The notes under the pieces are model-generated. The model ran no database searches, was not told where the DNA came from, and was given only the letters and a program-made list of their open reading frames with translations. Positions 33,541 to 44,059 of a stretch of DNA of 64,000 bases are shown one piece after another; within the stretch, counting starts at the first letter, position 1; each line of letters begins with the position of its first letter. This DNA is from Choristoneura fumiferana (Eukaryota > Arthropoda > Insecta > Lepidoptera > Tortricidae). A program made the position numbers and the translations under genes. The DNA lies in NCBI RefSeq assembly GCF_025370935.1, contig NC_133498.1, positions 8,018,980-8,082,979 on the forward strand, read 5' to 3'.

Positions 33541-33793
33541 TGTCACCCCAGCGAGCCGTCAATTGTCAGACGTCACGTCACTTACGTCAGTAAGATTTCT
33601 TATCTGTGGTGTAATGTAATGGCTGACTGATCGCTGTCGTAGTAATGTGTTAAATTATTTTTATCTAAACGATTAAGTTTACTTGTTTTACTCAAAACTC
33701 AGATTTGTTTACATACAGTGGTGTAAAGCATCGTTATTTTATTGCATTGACTCTGGACTGTACGTGCGTCACCGAAAAAAGTAACGACCAAGG
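33541..33793 (+). other. Unassigned unique stretch with three CGTCA words
   Basis: CGTCA occurs at 33,571, 33,576 and 33,585 in a 20-bp run, and AAG|GTAATT at about 33,793 could be a splice donor. This is compatible with a promoter and non-coding first exon, but no downstream exon was found. Confidence 0.2.
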
Positions 33794-33794
33794 T

Positions 33795-34450
33795 AATTTT
33801 TCCTTTATAATTTTCCTATTTTCATGCTATATTATCAATCTTGAGTCGAATTGGACCATTTTATTCGAATTTCTCCGGTCTTATTGGTTAGCACGTGTGA
33901 GTTCCAGGTTTTTTTACGATTTCCAATTAGATTAAAGTGTTCTAGCAAGTATTTTATATATTTGTGATGTGAAATAAACTCACGCGTCATAATAGACCAC
34001 TTGGGACTTAAAAGTTATATTAGAAATCTAACTGCGCTTTGTATTAGTGTGTACTGGCTAAGGATAGCCGTGAAACATATTTGACTGATTTGGACCTGTT
34101 CATTGGGGCAGTGAATATTATCTTGGGTTGTCTCGTATTGGAAGATATACAATATGAATATACACAGGTTTGTCAACTCCATTGCAGACAGAAAATCTAG
34201 GATAGCAGAAGAAGTGTTTGATGAATGTGGCCATTGAGTCTTCCAGTGAGGTTAACATAGACACACAGACGAACCTAGCCTAAAAGAACTAGAAATAAAA
34301 AAAACTATGCTTCCTGTACGTGAGAGGCTTGTGCCCACTTGTGAGGCTTATTAAATATGAAGCATCTACAATCTGTGTATGGATGTTAACTGGTCGACAC
34401 ACATGACAGGTTGGTGGTGTTAGGCTAACAGTTTGCCTAAGTCGCACGGC
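33795..34450. other. No gene seen
   Basis: No domain, repeat copy or splice-linked frame is apparent. Confidence 0.35.
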
Positions 34451-34452
34451 GT

Positions 34453-35145
34453 TTTTTTTTTTTTTGTTTTTTATCTAGTATTTTAACAAGGCTTTAGTAC
34501 ACCAAATGTGACTATGTCAGCCTCAGCCTCATGGGAAGCCTCGGTTATATACACCACACTACAGATATTATGCTCTCCCTTGCACTGAAACCATGTCTCT
34601 GGATGCAAAGGCCTGTCTTAGAACCCTCTAAATCAGCATCGCTTCTTCTAAAAGTGGTTGACTTAGAATTAAATTAACACCTCCATTGAACAGGCCCATA
34701 CCGTCCAAATACCTGTCTCTGATGTCCTTATACTGATCACATTCCAAAAGAATAAGGTCTTCAGTCTTATTACAATTTATACACAAAGGTGATTGTACAA
34801 CTCTCATCAAATTCAAAAAACAGTTTAGTGGAATGTGACCACACAACCACCGCACACAAAAAGCCCACATGAAAAGATTCCTGGGGAGGCTGGAATTATC
34901 AAACCAGGGTACTTTCAAGATTTTACTCTCTATGGTGCCATACCAAATGCCCTTAGTCATGGATTCAATATTGAACCATATTGAAAATACAAACTGAGAC
35001 ATGGATGGAAAAACCAGAAAAAGAGACCAGCGCTGGGTTCAATATTGAACATTTCTTGCCATTTTGCAAAACACTTCTCCCTGACTAACTGCATTAGCTC
35101 AGCACCATAAGGTTTATCCAAGAGACGGGTTAATTTGGACATGTG
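34453..35145 (-). pseudogene. 5'-truncated non-LTR retrotransposon with 3' UTR and poly(A)
   Basis: On the minus strand, LLDKPYGAELMQLVREKCFA and then WLCGHIPLNCFLNLM and CINCNKTEDLILLECDQY show the C-terminal region with a Cys-rich knuckle seen in Jockey/R1/I-type LINEs. A stop near 34,628 is followed by a 3' UTR and a poly(A) run (T-run at about 34,452-34,465). The frame is split at 34,977-35,037 by a SINE fragment. The element is dead. Confidence 0.75.
34977..35037 (-). mobile_element. 5'-truncated SINE (family C) in the LINE, 13-bp target duplication
   Basis: AAATACAAACTGAGACATGG and AAAAAGAGACCAGCGCTGGG match the SINE at 58,690-58,800. TTCAATATTGAAC lies on both sides (34,964-34,976 and 35,038-35,050). 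Confidence 0.8.
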
Positions 35146-35149
35146 CAGC

Positions 35150-35280
35150 CGCAGTCTTTTTTATGAGCCACTCCAGATTAAATATGAAATATCTCACAAC
35201 TTGTATGACATTAAAAGGATTTTGTACAAAATAGATCATAAATTAAACATTAATTAAACTCATAGGCTCGAACTTTTTTT
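35150..35280. other. No gene seen
   Basis: AT-rich DNA between the LINE remnant and the next repeat. Confidence 0.3.
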
Positions 35281-36165
35281 AACAAACATACTACTTACGA
35301 CCTGAGGCCGTAATGCCTAACGTTTCTGATGTTCGCAAACGCAATCAAATAGTTTTGATTGGACGTGGTTCAACAGCTTTGTTATTTAGGATTTTATTTA
35401 AAAAATCTTAATTTTTTTTATTCAATGAACAATTTGTACTTTACAAAGAACATTCGGCCATTATTCTCAGTGTTAATTGGTTCTTTATAAAGTATGCGAG
35501 GGCTCAGGCAGGAGGATATATTTTTGTACACTCCGCTGTGGCACTAAATCTATGGGATGATTATATGCAGATGTTGGTGAAGAGAAGAAGAGAGAAGTAA
35601 TATATTTAAAAACGGTAAATGAGTTTATTACTGCATGGCGTGCTGGTCGGGCAAACGCTTTGGGGGGCGCGGAGCTGGCGCTGCCAAGAGCGTAGTCAGC
35701 GGTATCGGCAATTTTTGGAAAAATTACAGTTTTTCTTTTACAAATATATAATTTAACTTGCGAATGGGCCAATCAACTATTTTACCCACACTTTGGGCGT
35801 CTCCTGCGTTACCAAAGTTGTCTCTGACATTACCAAAGAATCGTACTTCCAACAAGATATTTCACGGTTTAATAGGTTGAACTTATGTAGAATGGCATGT
35901 ATTCATGTACAACATCTATTAAATTACATACTTAAAAAACATGTTTACTTACAAAAGTCAGCAATTTTTTTTAAAATATCGCGGAGAGATTAGTGTCGGT
36001 AAAAAAGTTGATTGACCCGAATGTGATGAAAAACATTGTATGTCGCACGGGCGCTACTAGAATTACGAACATTGACTCATTAAAGCCCTCAGTCTTCGTC
36101 TTCGGGCTTCTAATAGACTCTCGTTCATAATTCCTTATTTACCGCCCTTAAGACACAATGTATTG
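35280..36165 (+). repeat. 'ACATTGT' foldback repeat, copy 3, longest
   Basis: CCGTAATGCCTAACGTTTCTGATG opens it, CTGCCAAGAGCGTAGTCAGC and TTTTCTTTTACAAATATATA follow, and the hairpin ACATTGTATGTCGCACGGGC to AAGACACAATG closes it at about 36,024-36,163. At 35,795-36,010 it includes a segment also at 5,755-5,890. Confidence 0.7.
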
Positions 36166-36169
36166 CAGA

Positions 36170-36690
36170 TGTTACTAAAACAAGAAAATGACAATGCAAG
36201 TGCAAAAAAACTTTTATTAAAAATGAAAATTTTGACATAAACTTATGTATGTATTTACAAGCAATCTTTATTGTTTCTTTTAATTAACAGGGTTGCCATA
36301 ATACATTCTTACAGTTTTTCTTTCAAATCTTAAATTTTTTGATATTATAACCCTATTACTTTGTTTCTTTACTGGTCAAGAACTCTCTGCTAAGAATCTA
36401 CTAAACAACAGGATTAACTTAACCTCTTCACCGCCACGTAATATAGCTGCAAGCTGCACTTGTAACCAGTAGCAGCATTTTTGCACTTTGTAGCATAAAC
36501 CTATGAACCTGCCTAGAAACCAGGGACGTTACGGAGCTCCGATTCCGTTCCGAGTCGGAACTTCCGTTTGATATTAAACATCCGTTTCGGGTCCGGTTCC
36601 GTTACTTTAGAAACGGAAGTTATATCGGATGTAAATGCTTACCGCGGCGACTGGACATGAGCGGCGCACATCAAAAACATACAGAGGGCT
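36170..36690. other. No gene; TCCG-rich low-complexity patch
   Basis: 36,540-36,625 and 36,845-36,905 are degenerate GGTTCCG/CCGATTCCG repeats, like the patch at 7,905-8,045. Confidence 0.45.
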
Positions 36691-36698
36691 AATCATGT

Positions 36699-36788
36699 AA
36701 GGTTTCTGACACTCGCGACCACAATCAAATGACAGTTTTTGAATGCGAAAACTATCATTTGATTGTGATCGCGAGTCACAGAAACGTT
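36699..36788. repeat. Short hairpin repeat
   Basis: CGACCACAATCAAATGACAG pairs with CTATCATTTGATTGTGATCG, and GTTTCTG with CAGAAAC. The same words appear unfolded at about 13,590-13,640. Confidence 0.75.
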
Positions 36789-37311
36789 ACGCAATAGACC
36801 CTCAGGTTTAGTAGACCTAACCTTAACTTCTCGTCCACCTATCACTCAGGCTCCGATTCTGGTTCCGGTTCAGTTTTCCGTTCCGATTCCGTTTCTGGTT
36901 CCGATAATCTAAATTGAAAACATCTATAACTTTCGATTCCCATAAAACCACATCCGTTCCTAAACCCCCATTTTTTCACACGAACACAGACCCTTTCTGG
37001 CGTCCCATGGACCCCCAGTCCACCTGGACCACTAATGGGAAGGTCTGATATAGGCCAAGATTGGGATGGAAGTCAAAACTTTAATGAAAAAATTGTCTTC
37101 TCGCAAAAAAAAAGTACCTAATATCAAACTTACTTTTGACAAGATATTCTCAGAATGTCTCTAATCTTTTATCTCAGTTTCAACAAGCTATCCCATGAAT
37201 TTTGTTTATCTGGTAAAATCCAAACCTTTTTATTTTAATTATATTTATAAATTATATTAATTTTATTTATTTATATTTTGATATATATATTAAATGTTTT
37301 ATTAAATCTGG

Positions 37312-37436
37312 CGTTAATCTGGCTCATGAACTTTCTGTGCCAAAAATCACGTCAATCCGTCGCTCCGTTTCGACGTGAAAGACGGACAAACATACAAACA
37401 CACACACTTTCGCATTTATAATATTAGTATGGATAA
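37312..37436 (-). mobile_element. Mini-Helitron 5' half
   Basis: GTCGCTCCGTTTCGACGTGA and the 5' terminus TCCATACTAATATTATAAAT (minus strand, ending 37,434) match the element at 63,548-63,773; the CTAG end is missing. Confidence 0.7.
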
Positions 37437-37439
37437 GTA

Positions 37440-38265
37440 GGATAAATAGGATTAGTAGGATAGTCAGTTACCTGCTTATAGATCTAGTGAAAAATGTTTT
37501 TTCATCGTATCAAGATACCTAAAGGTAAACCAAAAATATATGACTATTGTCAAGAGGGCGCTATTGTTCTTATTTATATGGCAAATAGTTCAGTATAGTC
37601 GGAACAATGCTTTCTTTTTTCTTTGGCGACCTAAAACCTGAGGAGGAACGACCTTCTTTCATAATTCGCGTAATCGATGACTCCGATATACCTAGAAAGT
37701 TTATTAATAACTATAATTACTGCTTTTTTTTACTAGACTAGAATTAGACTACAATGACATCTTGACTTGTCTACAACGTTTACTTGTTAGCTCCGATGTT
37801 AATTTGAAAAGGTTTTGTAGCGAAATAGTTTTATTCCCCAAGCGTTTTTTTCCAGTAGTTTATTATAAACATTATTTACAATGATCCGTTATTGACTACG
37901 AATCGTTTTGGGATTTTTTTGTTATTGTTCAAAGAAACCGCCACAGTGACACTGACGATCATTAAAATTATTGCCAGTGTAAGAAATTAGTTCCAATGAA
38001 ATTCCGCAACATGGCGAATATTTCTGGTCAGGCTTTAAATACGAACTTTTCCGACAAAATACATTATTCATTACTTCTGTACAAAAATAGTGATAGTAAA
38101 AATCACAAAAGGTTTACGAACACTGTTTCTTATGCATATCTACAAATCTGCAACTGGAGTGCCGAAAACGCCGATGGGCGTCTAATTGAGCTTTACCTGG
38201 ATGCCGCTGACGCCGATGGGCGTCTGTTCTGCAGAAGCGTCGGCATCGCAGCAAAGTACGTAATC
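37440..38265. other. No gene supported
   Basis: The ORF at 37,996-38,325 runs into a hairpin repeat and contains a duplicated GACGCCGATGGGCGTCT phrase (38,169 and 38,209). ATACGAACTTTTCCGACAAA recurs near 21,602, so part is dispersed repeat. Confidence 0.4.
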
Positions 38266-38269
38266 TGCA

Positions 38270-38393
38270 CGGCTACTACGAAACTCGAAGTTCGTATCGT
38301 ACCGTCCCTCTCGCTCTCGTATTAATTAGTATAAGTGTTAGAGGGACCGCACGACACGAGCTTCAAACTTCGAGTTTCGTAGTAGCCCTGCTG
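38270..38393. repeat. 'TTTCGTAGTAGCC' hairpin element
   Basis: GGCTACTACGAAACTCGAAG and CTTCGAGTTTCGTAGTAGCC are the arms around TCTCGCTCTCGTATTAATT. Confidence 0.85.
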
Positions 38394-38394
38394 G

Positions 38395-38815
38395 CGTGCG
38401 GCTATGAATGGGGAGCTTTACAGACTGCAATGCAGGATAATGAATAGATTTCTTTTTCCCTGAATGGCAACACTGGCATAGATAATAGATCGCTCGTTTT
38501 TTGCTCGAAATTCGAACTTGTGATTTTATTTTGCTTAATATACAAAATGTACACACCCAATATCATATTTTCTCAAGTTTTTTGCGATTACCAAGGTCAA
38601 AGAATCGAATTGCTTTAAAATTCCAGAGAAATAAGGCATTGTTTGGGAGAAACGTGTCAAAATGGTGTTGTAGAACGCCATCCTGCTGTCTCATTTTTTT
38701 TTGTCCCGTTCTGGCGGTTCACTTTTATATTATTATAGATATCTATACATCACAAGTATTTTACACAACTTTATTTTTAACACAGTAGGTTCGCTTTTTG
38801 AAGGGATCGCTAATA
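38395..38815. other. No gene seen
   Basis: The short ORF here has no recognisable domain. Confidence 0.35.
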
Positions 38816-38825
38816 CGGATCGGAA

Positions 38826-39485
38826 TTATTTCCAAATATCCCTGTCCATGATATAATCATTAACTTTATAATACGCCTTTGATATTAATGTCTTCTTGAC
38901 AATACATCTGAATTTTGTATCCGTTTCATTTATAATATTTTTTGGAATTTTATTATAAAAACGTATGCAATTTCCCAGAAACGACTTTTTTCGTTTTAGC
39001 CAGTCTGTGAGATGGAACTTTAAGCTTCCCTGTGTTTCTAGTAGCCTTTGGCTTATCGACGTTAGTGGGAAAATCACATATGTTCTTCCTAACATACATG
39101 ATTATTTCAAAAACATAAAGCGACGGCAGGGTTAGGATACCTGTTTCCTTAAAAAAGATCTTAAAGATTCACGCGTCTTCAAATTATAAATTGCTCTAAT
39201 TGCTCTCTTTTGTAAGATAAAAATTGATTCAATGTCTGCAGCAGATCCCCATAAAATAAGGCCGTACGAAATAATGCTATTAAAGTAAGCAAAATACACC
39301 AACCGTGCCGTCGCCACATCGGTTAGCTGCTGTATTTTCTAAACTGCAAAAGCAGCAGAGCTCAATTTACGTGACCCAACGTAAGGTCCCCACTGTAGTT
39401 TAGAATCGATCATTATTCCTAAAATTACTGTTGATTTTACAAATTCAATAGTTTGACCATTTAACTTTATATTAGAAACAGAATT
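38826..39485 (-). pseudogene. CR1-group-like LINE C-terminal fragment, frameshifted
   Basis: Minus-strand reading gives STVILGIMIDSKLQWGPYV, then YFNSIISYGLILWGSAADIE, then, after a frame break near 39,130, WLKRKKSFLGNCIRFYNKIP and a stop at about 38,826. This is the same post-RT region as at 24,545-24,992 but from a more diverged family. Stops (for example AFAV* near 39,345) show it is dead. Confidence 0.75.
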
Positions 39486-39539
39486 AGAGTTTTACGTAAG
39501 GAGGGAGGGATTTTTGTTTATTTTAGAGTATTTAAATCA

Positions 39540-39680
39540 AAACTACCAAGCAAACGGCAAGCAAGCGAGCAAACGAGCAAGCGGGTCATCTGATGGGAAA
39601 TAATCACCACCGCCCATGAGTACCAACAACTGAAAGAGAGTCATTGGTCCGTAAGTATGTCGGGCATACTTCGACTACTA
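39540..39680 (-). repeat. Fragment of the 'GGGCGGTGGTGATC' dispersed repeat
   Basis: AACGAGCAAGCGGGTCATCTGATGG and AATCACCACCGCCCATGAG match the unit at 57,870-57,920. Confidence 0.55.
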
Positions 39681-39689
39681 ATACGTGAG

Positions 39690-40080
39690 TGACCCGTGTA
39701 CCTTATTTTTAATCCCCGACGCAAAAGGAGGGGTGTTATAAATTTGCTATCTCTGTAGGTATATGTGCCTGTTTATCTATGGCATCATAGCTCCCGAGTT
39801 GGTTTTAGCTACTAGTTTAATAGTTTATAAAATACTAGTTTATAAAATAAAATAATTATATATAAAAATAATAATAAATAAATAATAAATTAAATATAAA
39901 ATCGGTTCAGCCGTTTTTGAGATGACTATGAAATGACAATGTTGGGGTTTTCAACTTCGTTAAGTTGGTTAGGTTGTAATAACCAATAATTATATTTTGG
40001 TGTAATCAAAAAGTTATCTAATAAAAAGTGTAACAGTGATTATCATTAATAATTATTTTAATTTCGGTCATTCATGTTTT
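39690..40080. other. No gene seen
   Basis: AT-rich DNA with AAAATCGGTTCAGCCGTTTT, a phrase common in Helitron-like repeats. Confidence 0.35.
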
Positions 40081-40084
40081 TTCA

Positions 40085-40375
40085 TCATCATCATCATCAT
40101 CATGTCAGCCGAAAGACGTCCGCTGCTGGACATAGGCCTCCCCCAAGGCTCTCCACTCAGACCGGTCTTGTGCTTTTCGCATCCACCGCGATCCCGCGAT
40201 CTTAACCAGGTCGTCGCTCCATCTTGTTGGAGGCCTACCGACAGCTCGTCTCCCGGTCCGCGGACGCCATTCGAGAACCTTTTTGACCCCATCGGCCATC
40301 AGTCCTGCGAGCAATGTGCCCCGCCCATTGCCACTTCAGTTTCGCAATTCTTCGAGCTATGTCGGTAACCGGTGT
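40085..40375 (-). mobile_element. RTE-like LINE C-terminus and 3' end
   Basis: Minus strand 40,314-40,105 encodes GRPPTRWSDDLVKIAGSRWM...WRALGEAYVQQ, the common end of insect RTE-type RT proteins, followed by a (GAT)n tail at 40,082-40,102. The 5' part is absent. A shorter copy is at 5,395-5,575. Confidence 0.75.
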
Positions 40376-40664
40376 CGGTTCATGTTTTTTAAATCAGCAA
40401 AATTAAAAAAAATATATTTATAAGTTCAGATCATGTGGTTCTAATTTTAGTGATCTATTATTATTTTTAATAGTAAAAAAAGTTTTCTGGTCTTAAACTT
40501 TATTATATTATTCCGTTCAAAAGTAGGTAGCCGAAAACACAGTGTTTTTATTGTGCAAAATGTGATTTATACTTGTGTTTTAATTTAAAAGTGATAAAGT
40601 GTCGAAACCAATGGAGGAAAATTTCTTTATTTTCAGCTTACCAAGAAGCATCATCCAGAATAAA

Positions 40665-41756
40665 ATGGAACCTGTGTCGATCACAGAGCCGGCGGCCAAA
40701 AAGAAAAAGACAGAAAACTCTATTGCCATGACCATAGAGCAGTATATCGAGGATGTAAAAGGAAGAAAAAATAATCTAATGGCTGTTTTACAAGACGATA
40801 TATTCGAACCTATTCGATTGACGAAAGTTTACATTGGTCATATAAGAGATGTCAAAGAAATATCAAAAGCAATAGCTGTTCTTAACGAGAAAATACCGCT
40901 TAAAGAACTTTCGCATCTGAAAAGAGTTCGAAAAAGAGACATAGTTCTATGTCCTGTACATTTCTTGGACAGCGTTTCTTCTATACAAGAGTACATTGAG
41001 TGCCATGTTGAAGAATTAAAAAATATGTTTGAATATTTTAAAGAAATAGATGTGCCGCTCTCTCAGCCGCTACTGACGAACCATTTTAGAGATTGCAGCA
41101 AACTCTGGTCATGCAATTTCCATCCAAATAAATATTTGGAAAGGTTAGTTGACGGGACGTTGTTCAGTCCTTCTGAGAATGATAATCATACCAAGTTTAT
41201 GGTGTTGGCTTTTGAAGTAGCCAAATGGTATAAAGGAGATTCGAATTGTGATATATCATGTCTTAACGCAGCTGTAGTAGTTGATCCTAGTTCAAATTCA
41301 GTGGTTGCCGCAGCATTTGACAATAGATTAGAGCATCCTGTCAAACACGCCGCCATGTTGGCAATAGACAATGTAGCTAAGACACAAAATGGCGGCGCTT
41401 GGGGGGGCGAAAATAAAGCCGCGGTCGCTCTGCGGGGGGTGGATGAAAATCTAATGGGATTCCTGAAGAAAAAATACTTTCCGAGCGTTGCTTTTGGCGC
41501 TAAGCAATCTACTGATGATAAAGGACCTTACTTGTGCACTGGATATTATGTTTATTTGATAAAGGAGCCTTGTGTGATGTGTGCGATGGCGCTAGTTCAT
41601 GCCAGAGTGAAGCGAGTGTTTTTCTGTCTCGATAATAAAGAGTTGGGTGCCCTCAAGTCTCGGATTAAGTTACAAACTGTGTCGTCACTAAACCACCATT
41701 TTGAAGTTTTTACAGGCTTTATTGATACTACTGATTCTTATAATAACTATTCGTGA
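40665..41756 (+). CDS. ADAT3: ADAT3, regulatory subunit of tRNA adenosine-34 deaminase
   Basis: The product is 363 residues from this ATG. With ADAT2 it forms the enzyme that converts A34 to inosine in tRNA anticodons. The C-terminal half is a CDA-fold domain with zinc ligands HPVKHAA (His228) and PCVMC (Cys313, Cys316), plus YLCTGYYVYL and MALVHARVKRVFF, matching metazoan ADAT3. Ala occupies the catalytic Glu position (HAA for HAE), as expected for the inactive partner; human ADAT3 has Val. The N-terminal half is the tRNA-binding region. An in-frame ATG at 40,611 would add 18 residues, but TTTCTTTATTTTCAG (to 40,635) lies between and looks like an acceptor, so that ATG is probably intronic. 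Both ATGs have good Kozak context. The coding region is intronless. AATAAA at 41,825 is the likely poly(A) signal. Confidence 0.95.
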   Translation: MEPVSITEPAAKKKKTENSIAMTIEQYIEDVKGRKNNLMAVLQDDIFEPIRLTKVYIGHIRDVKEISKAIAVLNEKIPLKELSHLKRVRKRDIVLCPVHFLDSVSSIQEYIECHVEELKNMFEYFKEIDVPLSQPLLTNHFRDCSKLWSCNFHPNKYLERLVDGTLFSPSENDNHTKFMVLAFEVAKWYKGDSNCDISCLNAAVVVDPSSNSVVAAAFDNRLEHPVKHAAMLAIDNVAKTQNGGAWGGENKAAVALRGVDENLMGFLKKKYFPSVAFGAKQSTDDKGPYLCTGYYVYLIKEPCVMCAMALVHARVKRVFFCLDNKELGALKSRIKLQTVSSLNHHFEVFTGFIDTTDSYNNYS

Positions 41757-41834
41757 CTTTTTTAAAGAATAACGTTGACACTGGTCTGGTGCTATAAGTT
41801 TTTTTACAAGCTTTTATTATGATAAATAAATCAA

Positions 41835-42100
41835 TGATGTTGAAGGTATCTTGTCATTCTGTATTGGACATCGCGGTATTGTTATCTCCGAGTACAACTA
41901 AGTAATAAATTATATTTTAAATTTAACATTAAGTATTTCATTTAGAAAACGAAGATAGAACCTTCCCTGAGCCTGAGCTGATATTGATTGATGATATTTT
42001 TCAGATTAAGCCTTAGAAAAGTATTCGCACGGGCAAAATTAAAACAAAGTTCTCTAATCAAGGGCACTACTTTTTTCATCATCATTTCCCAAAAACTGTA
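41835..42100. other. 3' flank of ADAT3; no gene
   Basis: A second AATAAA lies at about 41,903. No coding frame. Confidence 0.4.
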
Positions 42101-42106
42101 GGTACA

Positions 42107-42218
42107 TACAGCCGGGTTCTTAAACTTCTGAGCGTAAACCTGAATGTACGCCGGTTCACATATTTTTTATCAAATTTTTTATCAAAAGTTCGCTCAGAAG
42201 TTTAAGAACTCAACTGTA
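42107..42218. mobile_element. Hairpin MITE (112 bp)
   Basis: GTTCTTAAACTTCTGAGCG pairs with CGCTCAGAAGTTTAAGAAC; outer ACAG pairs with CTGT. Confidence 0.8.
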
Positions 42219-42224
42219 CTCACG

Positions 42225-42710
42225 CGAAGCCGATTTATATTTCTAAATTCGTAATATCTTTTTGAAAGGAATGTCTGATTATTCAAAAAGTAATCTACAA
42301 GTATTTAAGCAGTTTGGACAAGGACTAAGGAACCGAACTTTCGGTTTCGGCAAAAAAACATTTCAGTCAGACACTAATTCTGATTCTAGCCCACACTGTT
42401 CTACCTCTGTGAAGCCATAGGTCAAAATAATTACTAAGCTACCATGGCTTTGAACCAATATATCTAGTACGTCTAAATATAAAGCCCTTCCCAGTTAAAC
42501 GTCAAGCATTAAAAGCAAGTCTATTGATAGTATTGGCGCATACATTATTGTCTACTGAATGGTAGCCTGAAAGACCCGCCTTTGCCTCCATAAGGCACCG
42601 CAAATGGACGCTAATCAATGACATTGCGTCATCCGACAGATGTTCAAGGTTTTTATTAGAATTACACTAAGTATTCAAACAACGTTGATGTACATGTAGG
42701 TACTGTACCT
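42225..42710. other. No gene seen
   Basis: No domain, second copy or splice-linked frame noticed. Confidence 0.35.
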
Positions 42711-42712
42711 CT

Positions 42713-42871
42713 AGTGTAAGCTTTCGGTTACAAAATACGTCTCGATCTCAATTTATATGGAAACACGAACAGCGCCTCTATCGGAACGTTTGCGATGTTC
42801 GTGTTTCTATACAAATTGAGATTTTAACGCGAACGCGATCGAGACGTATTTTGTAACCGAAAACTTACACT
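42713..42871. mobile_element. Hairpin MITE (159 bp)
   Basis: TTACAAAATACGTCTCGATC pairs with GATCGAGACGTATTTTGTAA. Termini AGTGTAAG and CTTACACT match. Inner AACACGAAC pairs with GTTCGTGTT. Confidence 0.87.
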
Positions 42872-42954
42872 AAGGGCACTGTACAGTCCAGAAAACTGAA
42901 TCCGACACCTTTTCATAGTCAATTTCCCTAATTCCATGTCAGCAGTGAGTGCTA

Positions 42955-43074
42955 CTACGAAACTCGAAACTCGCAGTTCGTGTCGTGCGGTCCCTCTGGC
43001 ACTTATACTATTTAATACGAGAGCGAGAGGGACCGCACGACACGAACTTCGAGTTGAGTTTCGTAGTAGCCCAG
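42955..43074. repeat. 'TTTCGTAGTAGCC' hairpin element
   Basis: GCTACTACGAAACTCGAAAC and GTTGAGTTTCGTAGTAGCCC flank TACGAGAGCGAGAGGGACCG. Confidence 0.87.
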
Positions 43075-43237
43075 CAGTTCTGTGCAGTAATGCAAGATGT
43101 TGATTAAATAACTGAAAAGCTGAAATTAGTTTGTTCATAATCGAGATGTGGATCGATTATAGGCGTATTTTTGAAATCTCCCTTTTACTGTGCCCAGTCT
43201 AAGTTTACAATGCAGCATACGCCAATTAATTATCTTA

Positions 43238-43396
43238 AGCCGCGTATCCACTAGAGGCAGCCTCGAGCCGAGCGGCTGCCTCGCTCCGAGGCCGCGCAAG
43301 TGGAGACGCTGCCAAAGGCACGGCTCAGACTGAGGATCCTTTGAGCACGGCCAAAAAACCGACAATATGGCTCGGCTCGAGGCTGCTCTACACGGC
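43238..43396. mobile_element. GC-rich foldback element
   Basis: GCAGCCTCGAGCCGAG is mirrored by CTCGGCTCGAGGCTGC, with outer GCCGCGTATCCACTAGAG against CTCTACACGGC. No coding function supported. Confidence 0.65.
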
Positions 43397-43633
43397 TTTA
43401 GCGAGGTTCCATATTTACTTAGATTTAAAACTGCCCGTTTTTTGACAGTTTTGATTTTATTCAGCTGTTTAAAAAATCGCTGGTAACTTTACAGATTAGG
43501 ATTTTATCGAATAAATGGACCTCGAAATGTCTTCATTGTGTACAAGTAACGAGCAGTAGGTGTAGGTATCTAGTCAAGTATTGGGTCAAATAATGTTGGC
43601 TGGTACAGTCGCCCTCAGTTACAGTACGGTATA

Positions 43634-43776
43634 TTTTAGCAGATCGTTGTCATGTTATTCGAGATTTTTGATTAACAAATATTCAAGGTGAGCCGTTTAA
43701 AATTGTTTTTTGAAGGGCTGTCCTTTAATATTTGTTAATCAAAAAACTCGAAAAACATGTCAACGATCTGCTAAAA
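43634..43776. mobile_element. Hairpin MITE (143 bp)
   Basis: TTTTAGCAGATCGTTGTCAT and TGATTAACAAATATT are answered by AATATTTGTTAATCA and ATGTCAACGATCTGCTAAAA. Confidence 0.85.
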
Positions 43777-43927
43777 ACATTTCTTTTTTAGTTGTGATAC
43801 TATCCAACTAAAGAAGCGAAGTGTTTTACTGGATTTTTTTTAGCTGGTTACGTTTTTGCTGCATTAGAAAATATTATTATGTTTGTTTTGACCATTTATA
43901 TACGCTAAGAGGCAATATTTGTTTCAG

Positions 43928-44056
43928 TCTGCTAAACTATATAACGTCTTAAATAATTATATTGATATATACCCCTCTACTTGGAAAGAATGCAAACATC
44001 AACACGTTGGAATGTTAGACTCTCTAGATAGTAAACTTACCTCAACTTTTAAATGA
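43928..44056 (+). CDS. Candidate 3' terminal exon of an unknown gene
   Basis: A polypyrimidine acceptor (ATATTTGTTTCAG) ends at 43,927. The frame then runs 42 codons, SAKLYNVLNNYIDIYPSTWK and on to LDSLDSKLTSTFK, with TGA at 44,054. AATAAA at 44,056-44,061 overlaps the stop. The composition reads like real protein, polar and without repeat words. I do not recognise it and found no upstream exon in this window, so it could be a pseudogene piece or a terminal exon of a gene with a long intron. ADAT3 lies 2.2 kb upstream on the same strand but ends with its own stop. Confidence 0.3.
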   Translation, partial: SAKLYNVLNNYIDIYPSTWKECKHQHVGMLDSLDSKLTSTFK

Positions 44057-44059
44057 ATA

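Noticed and set aside
40599..40664. N-terminal extension of ADAT3
   Set aside because: Its first codon is GTG, and the stretch contains a polypyrimidine tract ending in CAG that looks like a splice acceptor; the first secure start is ATG 40,665, though ATG 40,611 cannot be excluded.
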